DNA of 64,000 bases from Filobasidium wieringae. Lineage: Eukaryota; Basidiomycota; Tremellomycetes; Filobasidiales; Filobasidiaceae. The position numbers were made by a program, and so were the translations under genes. Below, in pieces: positions 45,573 through 57,300 of the stretch. The stretch covers positions 372,001 to 436,000 of the forward strand of contig BCIV01000018.1 of the NCBI GenBank assembly GCA_001600055.1, given 5' to 3'. Each line of letters starts with the position of its first letter. Within the stretch, counting starts at the first letter, position 1. The notes below the pieces were generated by a model. It saw only the letters and a list, made by a program, of their open reading frames with translations, had not been told where the DNA came from and searched no databases.

Positions 45573-47889
45573 ATGTTCGCTAAGCTAGGGGTACCGGCCA
45601 GACCTGCTACACCCCCAAGATCTCCGCACGTAGAAGCACCACCTGGAACGGCCTTTCCTTTCTTATCCGTAGCCGGAGCCCTTCCTTCCACCTCCTCTTC
45701 CTCGTCCTCCACGCCAAGGCCTCAGCAGGAAAGCATGGCTAGAGCCGCAGTGGAAGCTCCTTTTCTTCCTGGTCCTACGAATCCTTACTCCCCAGCTTTG
45801 AGGAGGAACAGAGGAATAGCTCCCACTAGAAGAGATATCCTCTTGGTTGGGATAACTTTCCTCGTAGCCTGGCTCGTCGTGTCTCCTTCCACGAATGATC
45901 GCCCGACTCATACCCATTCATCCATCCTCAACGCCGAAGAACTCGACACTCAACTCTCCAACGCTTATCCCGAGGAGAACGCAGGGTACTTGAGAAGACT
46001 TGGGAGATTAGGACATTATGTCCCCAAGCTTGGGCTGGGAGGGTGGTTAGGTTCTGCAGGGACTACGCAGGGGCATGGATTGGGAGATTTCGGAGTGGAG
46101 ACGATCTGTGAGGTTGGGGCAGGAGGAACGGTCAGGGTTCACGGCTATAGTGATAGTGTTGCTAAAGTAAGTTCACCTCCCGGAATCTAACCTCTTGACT
46201 AGAGATCTTATTCATATCGTTGGTTACTTAGCATCCTATCCTGGCTACCAACGTCGACTCGGTAGATGCCGATGCGGACCTGTTTGATGAATCCGACGCA
46301 CCAGGCTTAACCCGATTAGGAGCTCATCAACCCGGATGGACGATTTTCGAGAACCTTTACTTGAGCGGAGGAACTTTATGGGTCGTTACGTGAGTCGTCG
46401 TCGCACGAAATTACCATTACTGTCACATCCTGACTGTATAACCTCTTATTTACTTCATTCAGCGACGACCCATCTCCATACCCCGAAATCAGATTGATGA
46501 CCTCTACCGGATTACCGGCAAATGGGGATCCAGGGAATGAAGAAGCGAGAGAACCAAAGGGTGACGAGTTGATGTTCATCACCCCCAAAGAAGCTAGGAA
46601 GAAATGGGGGGATAGGATCTGGGAGATGGAAGGTGTTACATGGCTATTCAATGACGGACAATGTCAGTTTAATACGAGGTATGACAGGCAGATACGCTGG
46701 ACTGATTTGTTGAGATCTTTTCTTTTCCAGTCATCGATCATTACTATCATTTCGCTGCGGAATTGTTCTTGGGAATCTGGCGAACATATACCTCGATGGG
46801 AAAAGACTTTGCGTCGGACGGAACTACCTCTCTTCCCGCACCCGCTCGAGCCTGGTTCATCCGTATGACCGAACACACATGGCGAGATAAACCTCGATTC
46901 AACCCTGCTATCCTCTGGTCCGCCTTTCCCTCTATCTCCGTTCTCTATCAAGACGATTGGGCGGATATAAAACGAGCGACTTCGTCGGGATTGGAAAAGG
47001 CTTATATTTTCCCTCGTGCGATCTTGGCCGATAGGTCGGCAGCGTTTAGGGGACCGTATACCGCTCCTAATAGTCGAACCGTTGCTTCCGCCGTTCGAGT
47101 GGGTGACCCGGGTCCTTATTGGTGGGAACCTGTTCGACGACAGGTTTTGAGGTTCGCTGGGGTCGAGGAGGAGATTTTGAACATCTCTTTGGAAGGGTAC
47201 GGTGCGATCGATCCTGCGACTTTTGAAACGGATCCGGACGCGCTCAAGGAGCTCACTCCTCCTGTGAGAGAGCCATTCTCGACGATGAAGGAGATGGGGA
47301 AGAAACCTCTTGTGACCTATATCAGTAGACAGAGCAGCAGAAGACGATTGACCCCGGAGAGTCACGCGGATTTGGTTCAGGCTTTGGAAAAGCATAGCGA
47401 GAAGGCAGGGTGGGAGTTGATGGTCGTCGAAGCAGAGAAGCTGACCAAGGAGGAACAGCTGCAATTGGCTGCTAGGACGACCGTGAGTTGCTTGGGGATC
47501 GGTTGTGTATGGATCGGGCTGATCGGTTTGCGTTTTCAGATCATGTTGGGGGTACATGGAAACGGGTTGACTCATTTGTTGTGGATGCCTGCTACGCCAC
47601 GAAGCGCGGTGATTGAGATGTTCTTCCCTGGAGGTTTCGCAAGGGATTGTGAGTACGGGCTTGTTCAATGCCATGAATGAGCCTGATGATTGACTCGTCT
47701 ATGTCGCTAGATCAATGGACCGCTCAGAACCTGGGAATCAGGCATTTCGCAGTTCGGTACGATAATTGGGCAACAGCACCTCACGAGCCCAAGGTGGATT
47801 ACCCTGAAGGGTTCCAGGGGACCGGGATCACAGTCAAGGGAGAGGTCGTCGCTCAATTGATTGACGATCGGTTAGCGGGCAAGGTATAG
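45573..47889 (+). CDS. GT61-family glycosyltransferase (type II membrane protein)
   Basis: Golgi-type glycosyltransferase of the DUF563/GT61 group, which includes xylosyl- and O-GlcNAc-transferases acting on secreted glycans. The N-terminus is a 90-residue Pro/Ser-rich cytosolic tail, then one signal-anchor helix, DILLVGITFLVAWLVVS. The lumenal part contains GVTWLFNDGQ joined to FIDHYYHFAAELFLGIWRTY, PLVTYISRQSSRRRLTPES, and the C-terminal motif MLGVHGNGLTHLLWM, whose VHGxGLTHLLWM pattern is the GT61 nucleotide-sugar region. Six or so introns and about 660 residues. Tremellomycetes make xylose-rich wall and capsule polysaccharides, so a role in wall or glycoprotein xylosylation is reasonable but inferred. 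The last exon (after 47710) ends LIDDRLAGKV. Confidence 0.85.
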
Positions 47890-48746
47890 AAAAGGTTTAC
47901 AGTCTTCAGGCTTCTTTTGACATGACATGACGATTCTTATGGAAGCACGGGTCGCGGACTCTTACACGGCTCAAGGTCATGTTGGGAGGGATCAGTGTTG
48001 ATATGTATCAGTTGAAGAGATGGCGCACACATTCGATTTCCATATACTGTACGACTGTGTGCTATCTGCAAGCTAATATGGCTGTGACGCGTGAGAAAGC
48101 GGTTTCGGATGGTTGTCCGTCCTTTCTGTGCTGGCGCGACAAAGGGCGAGGGGCGTAATTACAGGATTCAAAGATAGCGAGCGAGCTCGATAGGCTCAGC
48201 TTACAGTTTCGGTTCCTATACTCTTTTGCAAGGACACACACTCTCATTTAGTATCGGGATGTGTTCATACGAGTAGTACCGACCATCGGATCCTGCACTG
48301 CTAGCTATTTAGACGGTCATACACGTCATTTTCGGTCTCGCTTGGTCTTGAATTCTCTATCGGGACATTCGGAGAGATAGTGTAGCAATATACAACATAC
48401 ATAAGATAGAGCTAAGGGATCTTTCCTTTTGACTTCTTGTGAGTTGGAGGTCTTGTCGCATGATCAGAAATGATATTGATGGCAGGGTGAATCCTACTCT
48501 GGCTTGCGATCTCGTTAGACGCGCACTCGTTTACATTCCCCATCACGCTCGATCCTCATCTTCGTCAACTCTTCCTCTTTTCGATCTTCGATACTCTCAG
48601 GCGCTCATGAAACGTTCGCATACATCCTCTTTCCATCCACTATCGATCATCTACCACTACTACTCGCCTGAACTGAAAGAACCACCAGGCGATCTTTATC
48701 AAACGCAACAAACCATTTACAATAGCGAACTCGTCAACAATCCCTC
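47890..48746. other. Intergenic and leader region of CCR4
   Basis: 857 bp without a supported gene. The right part (48500-48746) is rich in CT and CA runs, as expected for a long 5' leader of CCR4. The open frame at 48439-48783 overlaps the CCR4 start in another frame and has no domain support; it could act only as an upstream ORF. Confidence 0.4.
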
Positions 48747-51489
48747 ATGTTCTACAACGCGCCTTCGCCTTCCCCAGGCATAGCGCACAAGATCTCACAC
48801 GATCCGATCTCATCGGGAGGAAATGGGAATCAATCTGGCGCTTCGGGCGGGTTGAGCAATACGGGAAACGGGGTAGCGGGAGCGAGCGGGGGAGGGAACT
48901 CTTCTTGGCAGAGGCATACTAGTTATGGAAACATGGCTGGTGGAGCGGGAGGCGGTGGTGGACATCATGGATTACCACCTTCCTCTGGGTTTGCAGGAAT
49001 GATGGGTTCTGCTGGAGGATCGGGAGGAAACGGGATGGGATACAACGCTCTAGGTGGGGGAGGAGGTTTGGGAGGACACGCGGCTGCAGCGGCAGCGGGA
49101 ATATTTGGGAGTCATTCAGGAGGGATGGGTGGGGGCATGGGAGGAAACGGGCTAGCAGGTCATGGTCATCACGGCCATCCAGGTCACGCTCAATCGAACC
49201 ATAACCAACACTCTTCGTTCTCCATGAACTCGAGCGGAATGAATTCGCATTCCATACAACCATCTTCGACCAACCTTCATAACTCGGGTCTATCGTCCAA
49301 CCAGGTCAACCCTTCTCTGGGATTGAACGGGTCGGCTGGAATGGGGGGTAACCCCGGTGGGATGGGACATGGGATGGGGCTAGCATCCGGGATGGGAGTG
49401 GGACATGGGCATTTCGCGATGAATGGGTTGAATGCCAGTCCGGAGGTTTCGAGAGCGACGGCGAGCGGACCATACTGGCAGCAACAGATGTTGAGGGCCG
49501 AGGTGAGTCGTGGTGCAGCTACTTGCGGATAGGTTATTTCCTAACGCATACTTATATTGACATCAGGCTTGTCGACAATCGTCTGCAGCACATCACCGTG
49601 CAAGGGCGTCTGCCCTTGCTAGCCGAATGGTCAACAACAAGACCGCAGTACCTATTCTTGACCCAAACAAGCCAGTCTCAGTCATTGGGATACACAAGAA
49701 GGCTTCAAGTGTCAATATACTGGATGACTCTTCTACCAATGGTGACACCGATAGTCCTAAATCTCGACCCCCTCATCCTACTTCGACAAACGCTCCCGTC
49801 ATACAGGAACAAACAGCTAGCGAACCATGGACGGGGATCGATTTGGGTGGGATTCGATTGAAGACCCTTGCACCGTCTTTATTCGCCTTCTCCCACATTA
49901 CCACCCTCTATATCAACCATAATCAGCTCACTCAACTCTCACCCGCTATAAGGAACCTATCCCATCTGACTCATTTGGATGCTACCGGCAACCTACTTAC
50001 CAGCATTCCACCAGAGCTCGGGATGATCACATCCTTGAAGGAGTTGTTTCTGTTTGACAACCAGTTGACGGACCTTCCCTTGGAATTAGGATCATTGCAT
50101 CAGTTGGAATTTCTCGGAATCGAAGGAAATCCTATATCGGAGAATATTCGACATGCGATGGCTGAAAAAGGAACTTCAGGGTTGATCACGTATTTCCGAG
50201 ATAACTGCCCACCACCTGCACCTCCCGCACCAAGAAAGTGGGAGATCGTGGAGGATGATCCGGATGTTGTTGACGGTCAAACGGAGCATGGCGCAGAGAA
50301 CTTTAGCTTGATGAGCTATAACATCTTGGCAGATCGTTACGCTCCTCAGACCATGTACGGGTACACGCCAAGCTGGGCTTTGGACTGGACTTATAGACGG
50401 GACGCTATCATTGCTGAGATCACGGACCCGGCCTTGGATATTATCTGTCTTCAAGAGGTCGAAGACGAGGTCTTCCACGAGTTCCTGTTACCTCGACTCA
50501 GTGAGCTTGGGTACGAAGGAGCGTTCAGTCAGAAGACCAGGGCGAGAACTATGAGCAAGGATGAGAGAAGGCATGTTGACGGTTGTGCGACATTCTGGAA
50601 ATCGTCAAAGTGAGTCGATTTCACGATTGGAAGCAGCAACTGAGCCTGAAGACTGACCAAGCGTTCAAACTTAGGTACCAACTCATCGAACAGCACGTGA
50701 TCGAGTTCAACCGACTCGCCTTATCCAAGGCGGACATGCGAACCGATGACATGTTCAATCGAATCATGCCGTTTGACAACATCTCGAGCGTCTGTTTGCT
50801 CGAGTCGCGAGCGACCGATTCTCGTCTCATCATTGCAAACGCACATATCCACTGGGACCCCACGTATCGTGACGTCAAGCTGGTCCAAGTCGCCATGCTT
50901 GTGGAGGAGGTGGACAAGATCGGAGCTCAATTCGCACGATTGCCACCAAAGTACCAATCACCGGACGATAACCGACCTCCCCCACCGGTCTACCGAGACG
51001 GACCCGATATTCCTACCATCATCTGTGGAGACTACAACTCGAGCCCGCATTCGGCGGTTTATGACTTTTTCGCTCGCGGGCAAGTTCCTGCGGGCCATGA
51101 AGATTTCATGAGTCACGAGTACGGTCAATACACTTCCCGAGGTCTCAGTCATCGATTGGGACTTCGAAGCGCTTATGCGAGCATTGGAGAATTGCCCATG
51201 ACGAATCACACGCCCGGATTTGCCGGAGCGATCGATTATATTTGGTTCTCTCAGGCTAATATGAGCGTGGCGAGTGTTTATGGAGAGGTCGACAAGGATT
51301 ACGTCAACAAGGTTGTGGGATTCCCTGATCCTCACTTCCCATCCGAGTGAGTCTTCATTGCTACCAGAGAAATGACTAAACCTTTCTTTTTGCTGATATG
51401 AAACCTTTTGCTGTAGTCATATTCCTATCGCCTCGACATTCCGAGTAAAACCACCCCAAGCCAACCCGAACAATGGTCGTTACAGATGA
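48747..51489 (+). CDS. CCR4: CCR4, catalytic deadenylase of the CCR4-NOT complex
   Basis: Mg-dependent 3'-5' poly(A) exonuclease that starts mRNA decay. The N-terminal 255 residues are low complexity, rich in Gly, Met, His, Asn and Ser (GHGHHGHPGHAQSNHNQH), with an Ala run. A leucine-rich repeat block follows (LYINHNQLTQLSPAIRNL, LDATGNLLTSIPPELG, LFLFDNQLTDLPLELG) that binds the CAF1 partner. The endonuclease/exonuclease/phosphatase domain has the full motif set: MSYNILADRYA, ICLQEVE (catalytic Glu), DGCATFWKSSK, ANAHIHWDP, IICGDYNSSP (Asp/Asn) and FPSDHIPI (Asp-His, across the last intron). Three introns, about 845 residues, TGA at 51487. The gene is complete and all catalytic residues are visible. 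Confidence 0.95.
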
Positions 51490-52339
51490 ATCTCACTCAC
51501 ACCGCATCATTTCGGTTGAGCTTATGAGGGATTTATCAACCGCCCTTTCGTCAATCCGCATCCATCACCATCATCCATTCCTCGACATAAGGAACTCGGC
51601 GCACCCCCGGCTTCTTTTAGCTGTATTACAATCCCACGAGCTTTTTCGCACAATCGCTCTCCCGCTCTCCTTCCCCCGTCGCTTACTTAATTTACCCCCC
51701 CTCCGGGCTCGACCCGCCCTGTCCTCCACTTTGAATCCGTGTTTGTGTTCCAGACTGGGAGTCTGGGACGATTGTATGTACAATAGAAAAATGGCAATCC
51801 GATGGTTCCTCTTCGTTCCCCATCCTGTCTCGCGTGGCTGGGCGAAATCAGAATTGGTACGAGTGATTGTGTATTGAAATGACGCTCCCCTCCCTTTTAC
51901 TCCATCGAGGGCAGACCAGTGTACCCACAACGGATGGTGGTCACAGTAGTGATGATGGAACTGTGATCGATGGAGCTATCAACAGTATTGCCATAGATGG
52001 AGCCATCGATGTGCAGGCCAGACCCGGGCAAATGTCATTGCTCTTTTCAGACAAACATGGCGCGGGCGCTACATCACTACATCTCATGGTGTCCGATGCG
52101 GGTCTAGACAATTCATATCATTTCGCCAATCTTGGTGTTCCTTGATGTGTAGTTGACAGTAGTTCTGCATGTCTGCCATAACCAAAGTTCAGACCCTTGA
52201 TCAGGGCGTAGCCCTTTTATCGAACTCAACCCATGCACATGTATACACCATCCCGTCTCCCGTCATAATCATCCATCTTCCCTAACACCCCACACTCCGC
52301 ATCTCAATCGTTCATCCAACCCGACCTTTCCGATCGCTC
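51490..52339. other. Convergent intergenic region, 850 bp
   Basis: Contains the CCR4 3' end and the 3' end of the small mitochondrial gene on the other strand. An open frame at 51867-52145 (plus) lacks domains. A CT-rich stretch at 51650-51720 and AT-poor sequence elsewhere show no gene. A repeated GATGGAGC(T/C)ATC motif occurs twice near 51967-52006. Confidence 0.4.
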
Positions 52340-53199
52340 CTACTCCTCCCCTTTTTTCTCCCGTGCGACGACCTCTCTGATCCGAGCGAGGACGAACTCG
52401 TCGATCCCGTAGGGCAAGACGGTGCATCCGTCGGAAGTCAATAGCCTGTGCATCGGTTGGGGTTCGTACGTTTCTGGTTGGACCTGTGAGTTGGGTTTCC
52501 GATTGGGGGGTGAGCTTGGCTTTGGGTGGGTGTGGACGGAAGAGGGAAGAGGAAGAGAGGACTGACTTTTCCTCCCAGAACGTAAACGGATCCGATTATA
52601 TCTTCCGGTTCTGGGATCCTTCCCGATGGTGGTAAGTTTCTCTCGTCTGAGCAAACAAACGATGGAAAGCGAAAGTGGAAGGCAATTCAGTAAACCATTC
52701 GGATGTCGAAGCAGAATCGAACAAAAGAAAAGAGGAACTGACCTGCGATATGCATGAACCCATCTGTACCTCGGGTTAGCGCCTCGGTTGATACCGTAGC
52801 AGCTTGATCGGACTCTAAAGCTTTCCGGATCGATTCGTGTAGTATTGTTCTTTAGGAAGATAAGCAGAGAGAAGATGAAAAGAATGATGTGAGACGATTG
52901 ATAGTCAAGTAGAGACGAAATTGTATAGTGAACACTTACTTGAAGCGGGTGTTCTCTGCGAAATCGCTGACACCAGCATCAGGGTTATTCGGTAACCATC
53001 CAACCACGGCGCTGGAGCTCGATTCACCGGGATTATCGGGGAGGTAAGAGAGTGCGATTTTGTCAGATGGAGGAGGGAGGTGGTGGAAGTACAGGTGTGG
53101 GTGTGAGTCGTCCTTGGTCGGGGGAGGGGTTGAAGAGTAGAGACGGATTGAGGATGTTCGAAAGGCGAGACGAGTTGGGTTTATCAGGGAACGTAACAT
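52340..53199 (-). CDS. Hypothetical mitochondrial protein
   Basis: Four exons can be joined. Exon 1, 53199 to about 52939, opens MLRSLINPTRLAFRTSSIRL, a basic Ser-rich leader for mitochondrial import. It carries VVGWLPNNPDAGVSDFAENTRFK. Exon 2 has TILHESIRKALESDQAATV and TRGTDGFMHIA. Exon 3 has DERNLPPSGRIPEPEDIIG followed by SVYVLGGK. The last exon contains MHRLLTSDGCTVLPYGIDEF and ends in a charged helix (REVVAREKKGEE) at 52340. The alternation of Gly/Pro turns and short beta-like stretches suggests one small folded domain of about 200 residues. I do not recognise the family. It is divergent from the nucleoside hydrolase gene. Confidence 0.68.
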
Positions 53200-53519
53200 T
53201 GTTTGGAAGTGACCGAGCTGTTGATTGAATGTTGACGAGGTTCATTTAGGTTGAATGGATGTAGGAAGTCGTCTAGATCGATTGTGCGATCGATGACTCA
53301 ATAAATAAATAAATGATGAGTAATGATGATAAATTGATAACACAATCTGACCCGACTCACCCGTCGCGTTGATCGGAGTGTTGATGGTCAGCGATGTCCC
53401 TTTGATTCGCTCTCATTTCCCCTATTTTACACTCAAATACAGCGCCACTTGTCTCCATCCACACCCATATCTACACCCTTACACCTAAACCCACCCCTAT
53501 ACCCACACACCCACACACC
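53200..53519. promoter_or_regulatory. Divergent promoter with CA-rich leader
   Basis: 320 bp between head-to-head starts. It contains an AATA microsatellite (aataaataaataaat, 53300-53314). Before the hydrolase ATG there is a CA/CCC-rich leader (cacccatatctacaccc, with further cacac repeats to 53519) free of G, typical of an unstructured 5' leader. Confidence 0.5.
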
Positions 53520-55090
53520 ATGCCATCGGCGTCCACCCCAAAACACACAATCTGGCTAGACTGCGATCCAGGTCACGACGATGCTATAGCTCTCATCCTA
53601 GCTCTCTACCTCGACCAAGTCGATCTCAAGGGTGTCAGTACCGTGAGTATGATTTGTTGACTGTGATCTACACCTTGAGGATTCAATCTGACGACCAATA
53701 ACTTGCCAGGTCAATGGGAACGCACCACTCACTTTCACTCATGCCAACGCAGCTCAACTGTTGGCTTTCTACCGTGCACCCAAATCCATCCCTCTACATC
53801 GAGGACTGTGGGTATCCCTTTGTCCTCTACTTCCTGTGACTAGCTTACTAAATCCAGTTGATGACTCAGTGCCAAACCTTTGAAGAAAGAAGTGAGTTCG
53901 CTCTTGCAACTCACATTAGATCTTCAGCAAAGAACGATATCCTAATCTCCTATCCCTCCCCTTCCTTTGTTCCACCTCAGTACATGCACCCTCCCGTCGA
54001 AATCCACGGACATTCAGGTCTAGACGGAGTCCTCCACATGCCCCCCCTATCCCACCCCTCAGTGACCCATTGGTACAACCAATTCGAACCCCCTATCAAG
54101 ACGGGGGACGGTACGGCTTTGTCCGGCCTGACCGATTTCCTCACCTCCATCCCCGATGGACAGAAAGCTTCCATAGTAATCACCGGACCATGCACGAACA
54201 TCGCCGCTCTCCGTCTCCTCCATCCCGAACTGTACGATCGGAAAGTAGACCGGGTGGTCGTGATGGGAGGAGCACTGGGGATCCCTCAATGGACCCCATG
54301 GGCGGAATTCAATATCGCCGTGGATCCGGATGCTTTGGACGTCTTGTTGAAGAGCGAGAACGTACCGGTCGTCTTGGTCCCTCTTAACGTGACGCACCAG
54401 GCTATCTTTGGGGAAGAAGTTCATGCTCGTTTGTTGGATCCGTAAGTGGTTACCCCCCTTTTTGTTTCAATTATATGCTTGGTGGGGGCTGACAGTCCGT
54501 TTGGGTTCGGTTAGGGATGAGAAGGGGTTCAAGGCTGGGGATACGTTACCCAAAGCTCGGTCGGAATTGAGGGAATCTATTAGTACCATGTTGACCTTCT
54601 TCGTACGTCTCTCCTTGATACTTTGTTTACAATCTCATACTAAAGATGATAACGTCCCGTTCTTGTTCTCACACAGCGTGATGCCTATGCAAAACAATTC
54701 GAATTCCGATCAGGTACGTAGTGGTTCTCCTCTCTCCTGACTATTCGTGGAGACCCCACGGCTAACCGTACCCTTCCCCCCTCCCCAGGTCCACCACTTC
54801 ACGACGCCCTGACGATAATCCACCTGACCCACCCCGAGCTCCTCAAAGGCCGTTGGTGCAACCTCACAGTGAATTGCTCAAAAGGAGAAAAAGACGGGGA
54901 AACTTTAGCCTCGTTCTTCTCCCCCGCAGGTCAATCTGATGAATGGGAACACAGATCGGAGTTGGAAGGAAAAGGGGGGAAGAAAACGAACGCGTTCGTA
55001 CTGGAGAAACTGGATGTGGAGGGGTTCTTCGAGGTCTTGTTGGATGTGGTCGAGAGGGCTGAGAAAGTGGTAGGGAGTACGGAGATGTGA
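53520..55090 (+). CDS. URH1: Inosine-uridine nucleoside N-ribohydrolase
   Basis: Calcium-dependent nucleoside hydrolase that splits uridine and related nucleosides into base and ribose for salvage. The family's N-terminal Asp cluster is complete: IWLDCDPGHDDAIALILAL. VNGNAPLTFTHANAAQLLAF follows after an intron. GHSGLDGVLHMPP, IVITGPCTNIAALRLLHPEL, VVVMGGALG and WAEFNIAVDPDALDVLL are all hallmark segments; EFNIAVDPDA matches the Asn/Asp substrate site. The second metal/catalytic segment PPLHDALTIIHLTHPELL contains the His-Asp pair. About five introns and 400 residues, slightly longer than the bacterial enzymes, with an extra acidic/Lys-rich loop near 54870-54990. The stop is TGA at 55088. Confidence 0.93.
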
Positions 55091-55443
55091 GAGATCTCGT
55101 TCCTCTTTATGATAAGTGGTTGGGGAGAACAAAAGAACTTGGAGTTCACGTGAGAGAAGAAGAAAATGAAGAGTTGTATTCACTTGGGATTGGGTGTTTT
55201 GAGCATTGCATTGATGTCTCGTATCCGTATCGTCAAACGTGTTTCACATGGATGACTGGCCCCGTGCAAAGGAGCGTACTAATAAGGAGTATGAAAGGTG
55301 TGCGCGTATCGCCTTGTCGCATGCACCATACTGAAGCAGGGACGCCAGCGTTATATACAGCCTAGCTGGGATAGTTTCCTCCGCTCAGTAGCGGTCACTG
55401 GGGAACATCGGTGCAAATTGTCTTGGATTGACAAGACGCAAAT
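55091..55443 (+). other. Intergenic, 353 bp
   Basis: Contains the hydrolase 3' end and the promoter of the GH16 gene. A TATA-like sequence, ttatataca, occurs at 55351-55359, about 90 bp before the GH16 ATG. Confidence 0.4.
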
Positions 55444-57078
55444 ATGGTTCGGATCTCTACGACAGCTACGGGATTTTTGGCTTTAGCATCTACAGTCTCC
55501 GCAGAGCGATGGACTACTATCTTCAAGACCACTTGGTCTACTGCCTATGCAGCCCCCACTCTCGAGCTTAATGTCAACAAGAATGTGGCTACTTCTACTG
55601 CCAGTAATACGGATGTGGGGCCTACTTCGACGGCAACTTCCAGCTCGAGCACCACTGTCTCCGCCATCGGAGAGCGACAAGGATACAGTCTTTACAAGAA
55701 TTATGATAGTACTAACTTCTTTTCGTAGGTCTCGAGCCGTGGACTTGCCGCAGAATTGTTCTGATACCTTGATCGTAAAAGCAATTTTGATTTCTTCACT
55801 GAAAACGATCCTACTGGAGGTTATGTCGATTACCGATAGTGCTACACAACGCAAGCTGACTGAGTGTAAAGACGGATCGGTAAGTTTCGACTCGGTCATA
55901 TTTTTTGACCTGCTCATACGGACGTAGCTAATCGGATATCGTATACAGTGTAGAATAGGAGTTGACGACGTGAGCTTATACTTTAATCGCGCTAAAGCCA
56001 TAATTTGCTAACACTCCCTCTGCCATTCAGACGATGGATTTGCCTCAAGGCGTCAATCGATCGTCTGTCCGAATCGAATCTAAAGACTCATTTGGTGGGG
56101 GTCTTTTCGTTCTTGATGTCAACCACGTTCCCACCGGGTGCAGCACCTGGCCAGCCTTTTGGCTTTTAGGGCCTAACTGGCCAGATGGAGGGGAAATCGA
56201 TATGTAAGCCCGCCTTGGAGATTAGATGTACACCGTCAAACTGATCAGCCATTTCGTTGTAGGTTCGAAGCGATTCATACGCAACCTAATAACCAATTTA
56301 TCATGCATAGTAACGGTAAGTAGAATTCCGCGACCATATGGCCCAAATGTGAAGTAACGCGGCGTGTCTTCCGTCAGACTGTGTTGTACCCGATACTCGT
56401 AGCGAAATGTCCACCGGCCAGCGGTTCAGCGTAAGAGTTTTTGTTCCAAATCTAATGAACACTGATCATCCTAACCCCTTCGAACCATTACAAAGAACAC
56501 CGACTGCGCTAACAATGAGAAGGGTGGCTGTAAGGTCGAGTCAACGAGACCAGCCGCTGGGTTCATGGGACAAATTGTGACTCAATGGAACTATGACTTC
56601 GTTAAAATCTGTGAGTATACGCGCTTCGCTTTGCGTATGGCATAGATTAACATATCGAAACGCTCTCCAGGGATGTTCAACGAGAACGAAGCGCCAGCCG
56701 ATTTGTTCACGGACGCGCCTAACCCGTCATCCTGGAATATAAAACCAGATGCTCTCTTCTCGGCCGCCAGCACCTGTAACATAGCAGAAAGGTTCAAAGA
56801 CATGAAGATCGTCATAAGTAAGTTCATAGAATACATCAGCAATGAAACGTACTTACGGTGAGCCTGATAGACACATCTTTATGCGGGAATTGGGCCGGAT
56901 CTACTGCCGCAGGAACCGCATGTACAGATACGTGCGCGAACTACGTGATGAGGGGTGACAAGTGAGTCATGATGGTTGAATTGGCCGCCCTCCAGCATGA
57001 ACACTGAACAACTCTCCATATAGTTTCAAGGAGGCTTACTGGGATATCAAATCGCTCAAAGTGTATAACCAGGTTTGA
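55444..57078 (+). pseudogene. Secreted GH16 endo-beta-1,3-glucanase with an apparent +1 frameshift
   Basis: Glycoside hydrolase family 16 protein acting on beta-1,3(4)-glucans in the wall. It opens MVRISTTATGFLALASTVSA, a signal peptide, then a Ser/Thr linker. An intron at about 55725-55780 joins YDSTNFFS to NFDFFTENDPTGGYVDY, a family hallmark, but the next two codons are CGA TAG (stop at 55836-55838). One base downstream the frame is open and continues SATQRKLTECKDGS, joining to CRIGVDD and on through the catalytic motif (PAFWLLGPNWPDGGEIDMFEAIHTQ: GEIDMFE holds the nucleophile and acid/base Glu) to YNQV at 57078. So one extra T appears to break an otherwise intact ten-exon gene. Sequencing error, a real recent null, or a 33-nt intron (GTCGAT...GCAAG) that would delete VDY are the options. 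Confidence 0.75.
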
Positions 57079-57300
57079 AGGCGCAGCCGATTTTCAGCTT
57101 CCAGCTGCATAGACTTCGCCTCCATAACACCAGCCAGTATACCTCAATCCTTTCTTATCGCGTTGTGATTCCTTATGTATATCTCGGTTATCATCTCAAT
57201 TACTATTATGTACAGCTTAGGTAACATGCCACGACTATATACGCCTGAGACCGGGTAACGTATCTTTGTGCAGTTACTCTCAGCCCATCACAACTTCAGC

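Noticed and set aside
46664..47674. 336-residue frame antisense to the GT61 gene
   Set aside because: Low-complexity Arg/Ser/Pro shadow of the GT61 exon with no domain; the sense strand has family motifs.
51867..52145. 92-residue frame downstream of CCR4
   Set aside because: No domain, no splice partners and low coding character; likely 3' UTR.
53299..53316. AATA microsatellite as a mobile-element trace
   Set aside because: A short simple repeat with no flanking target-site duplication or terminal repeats.
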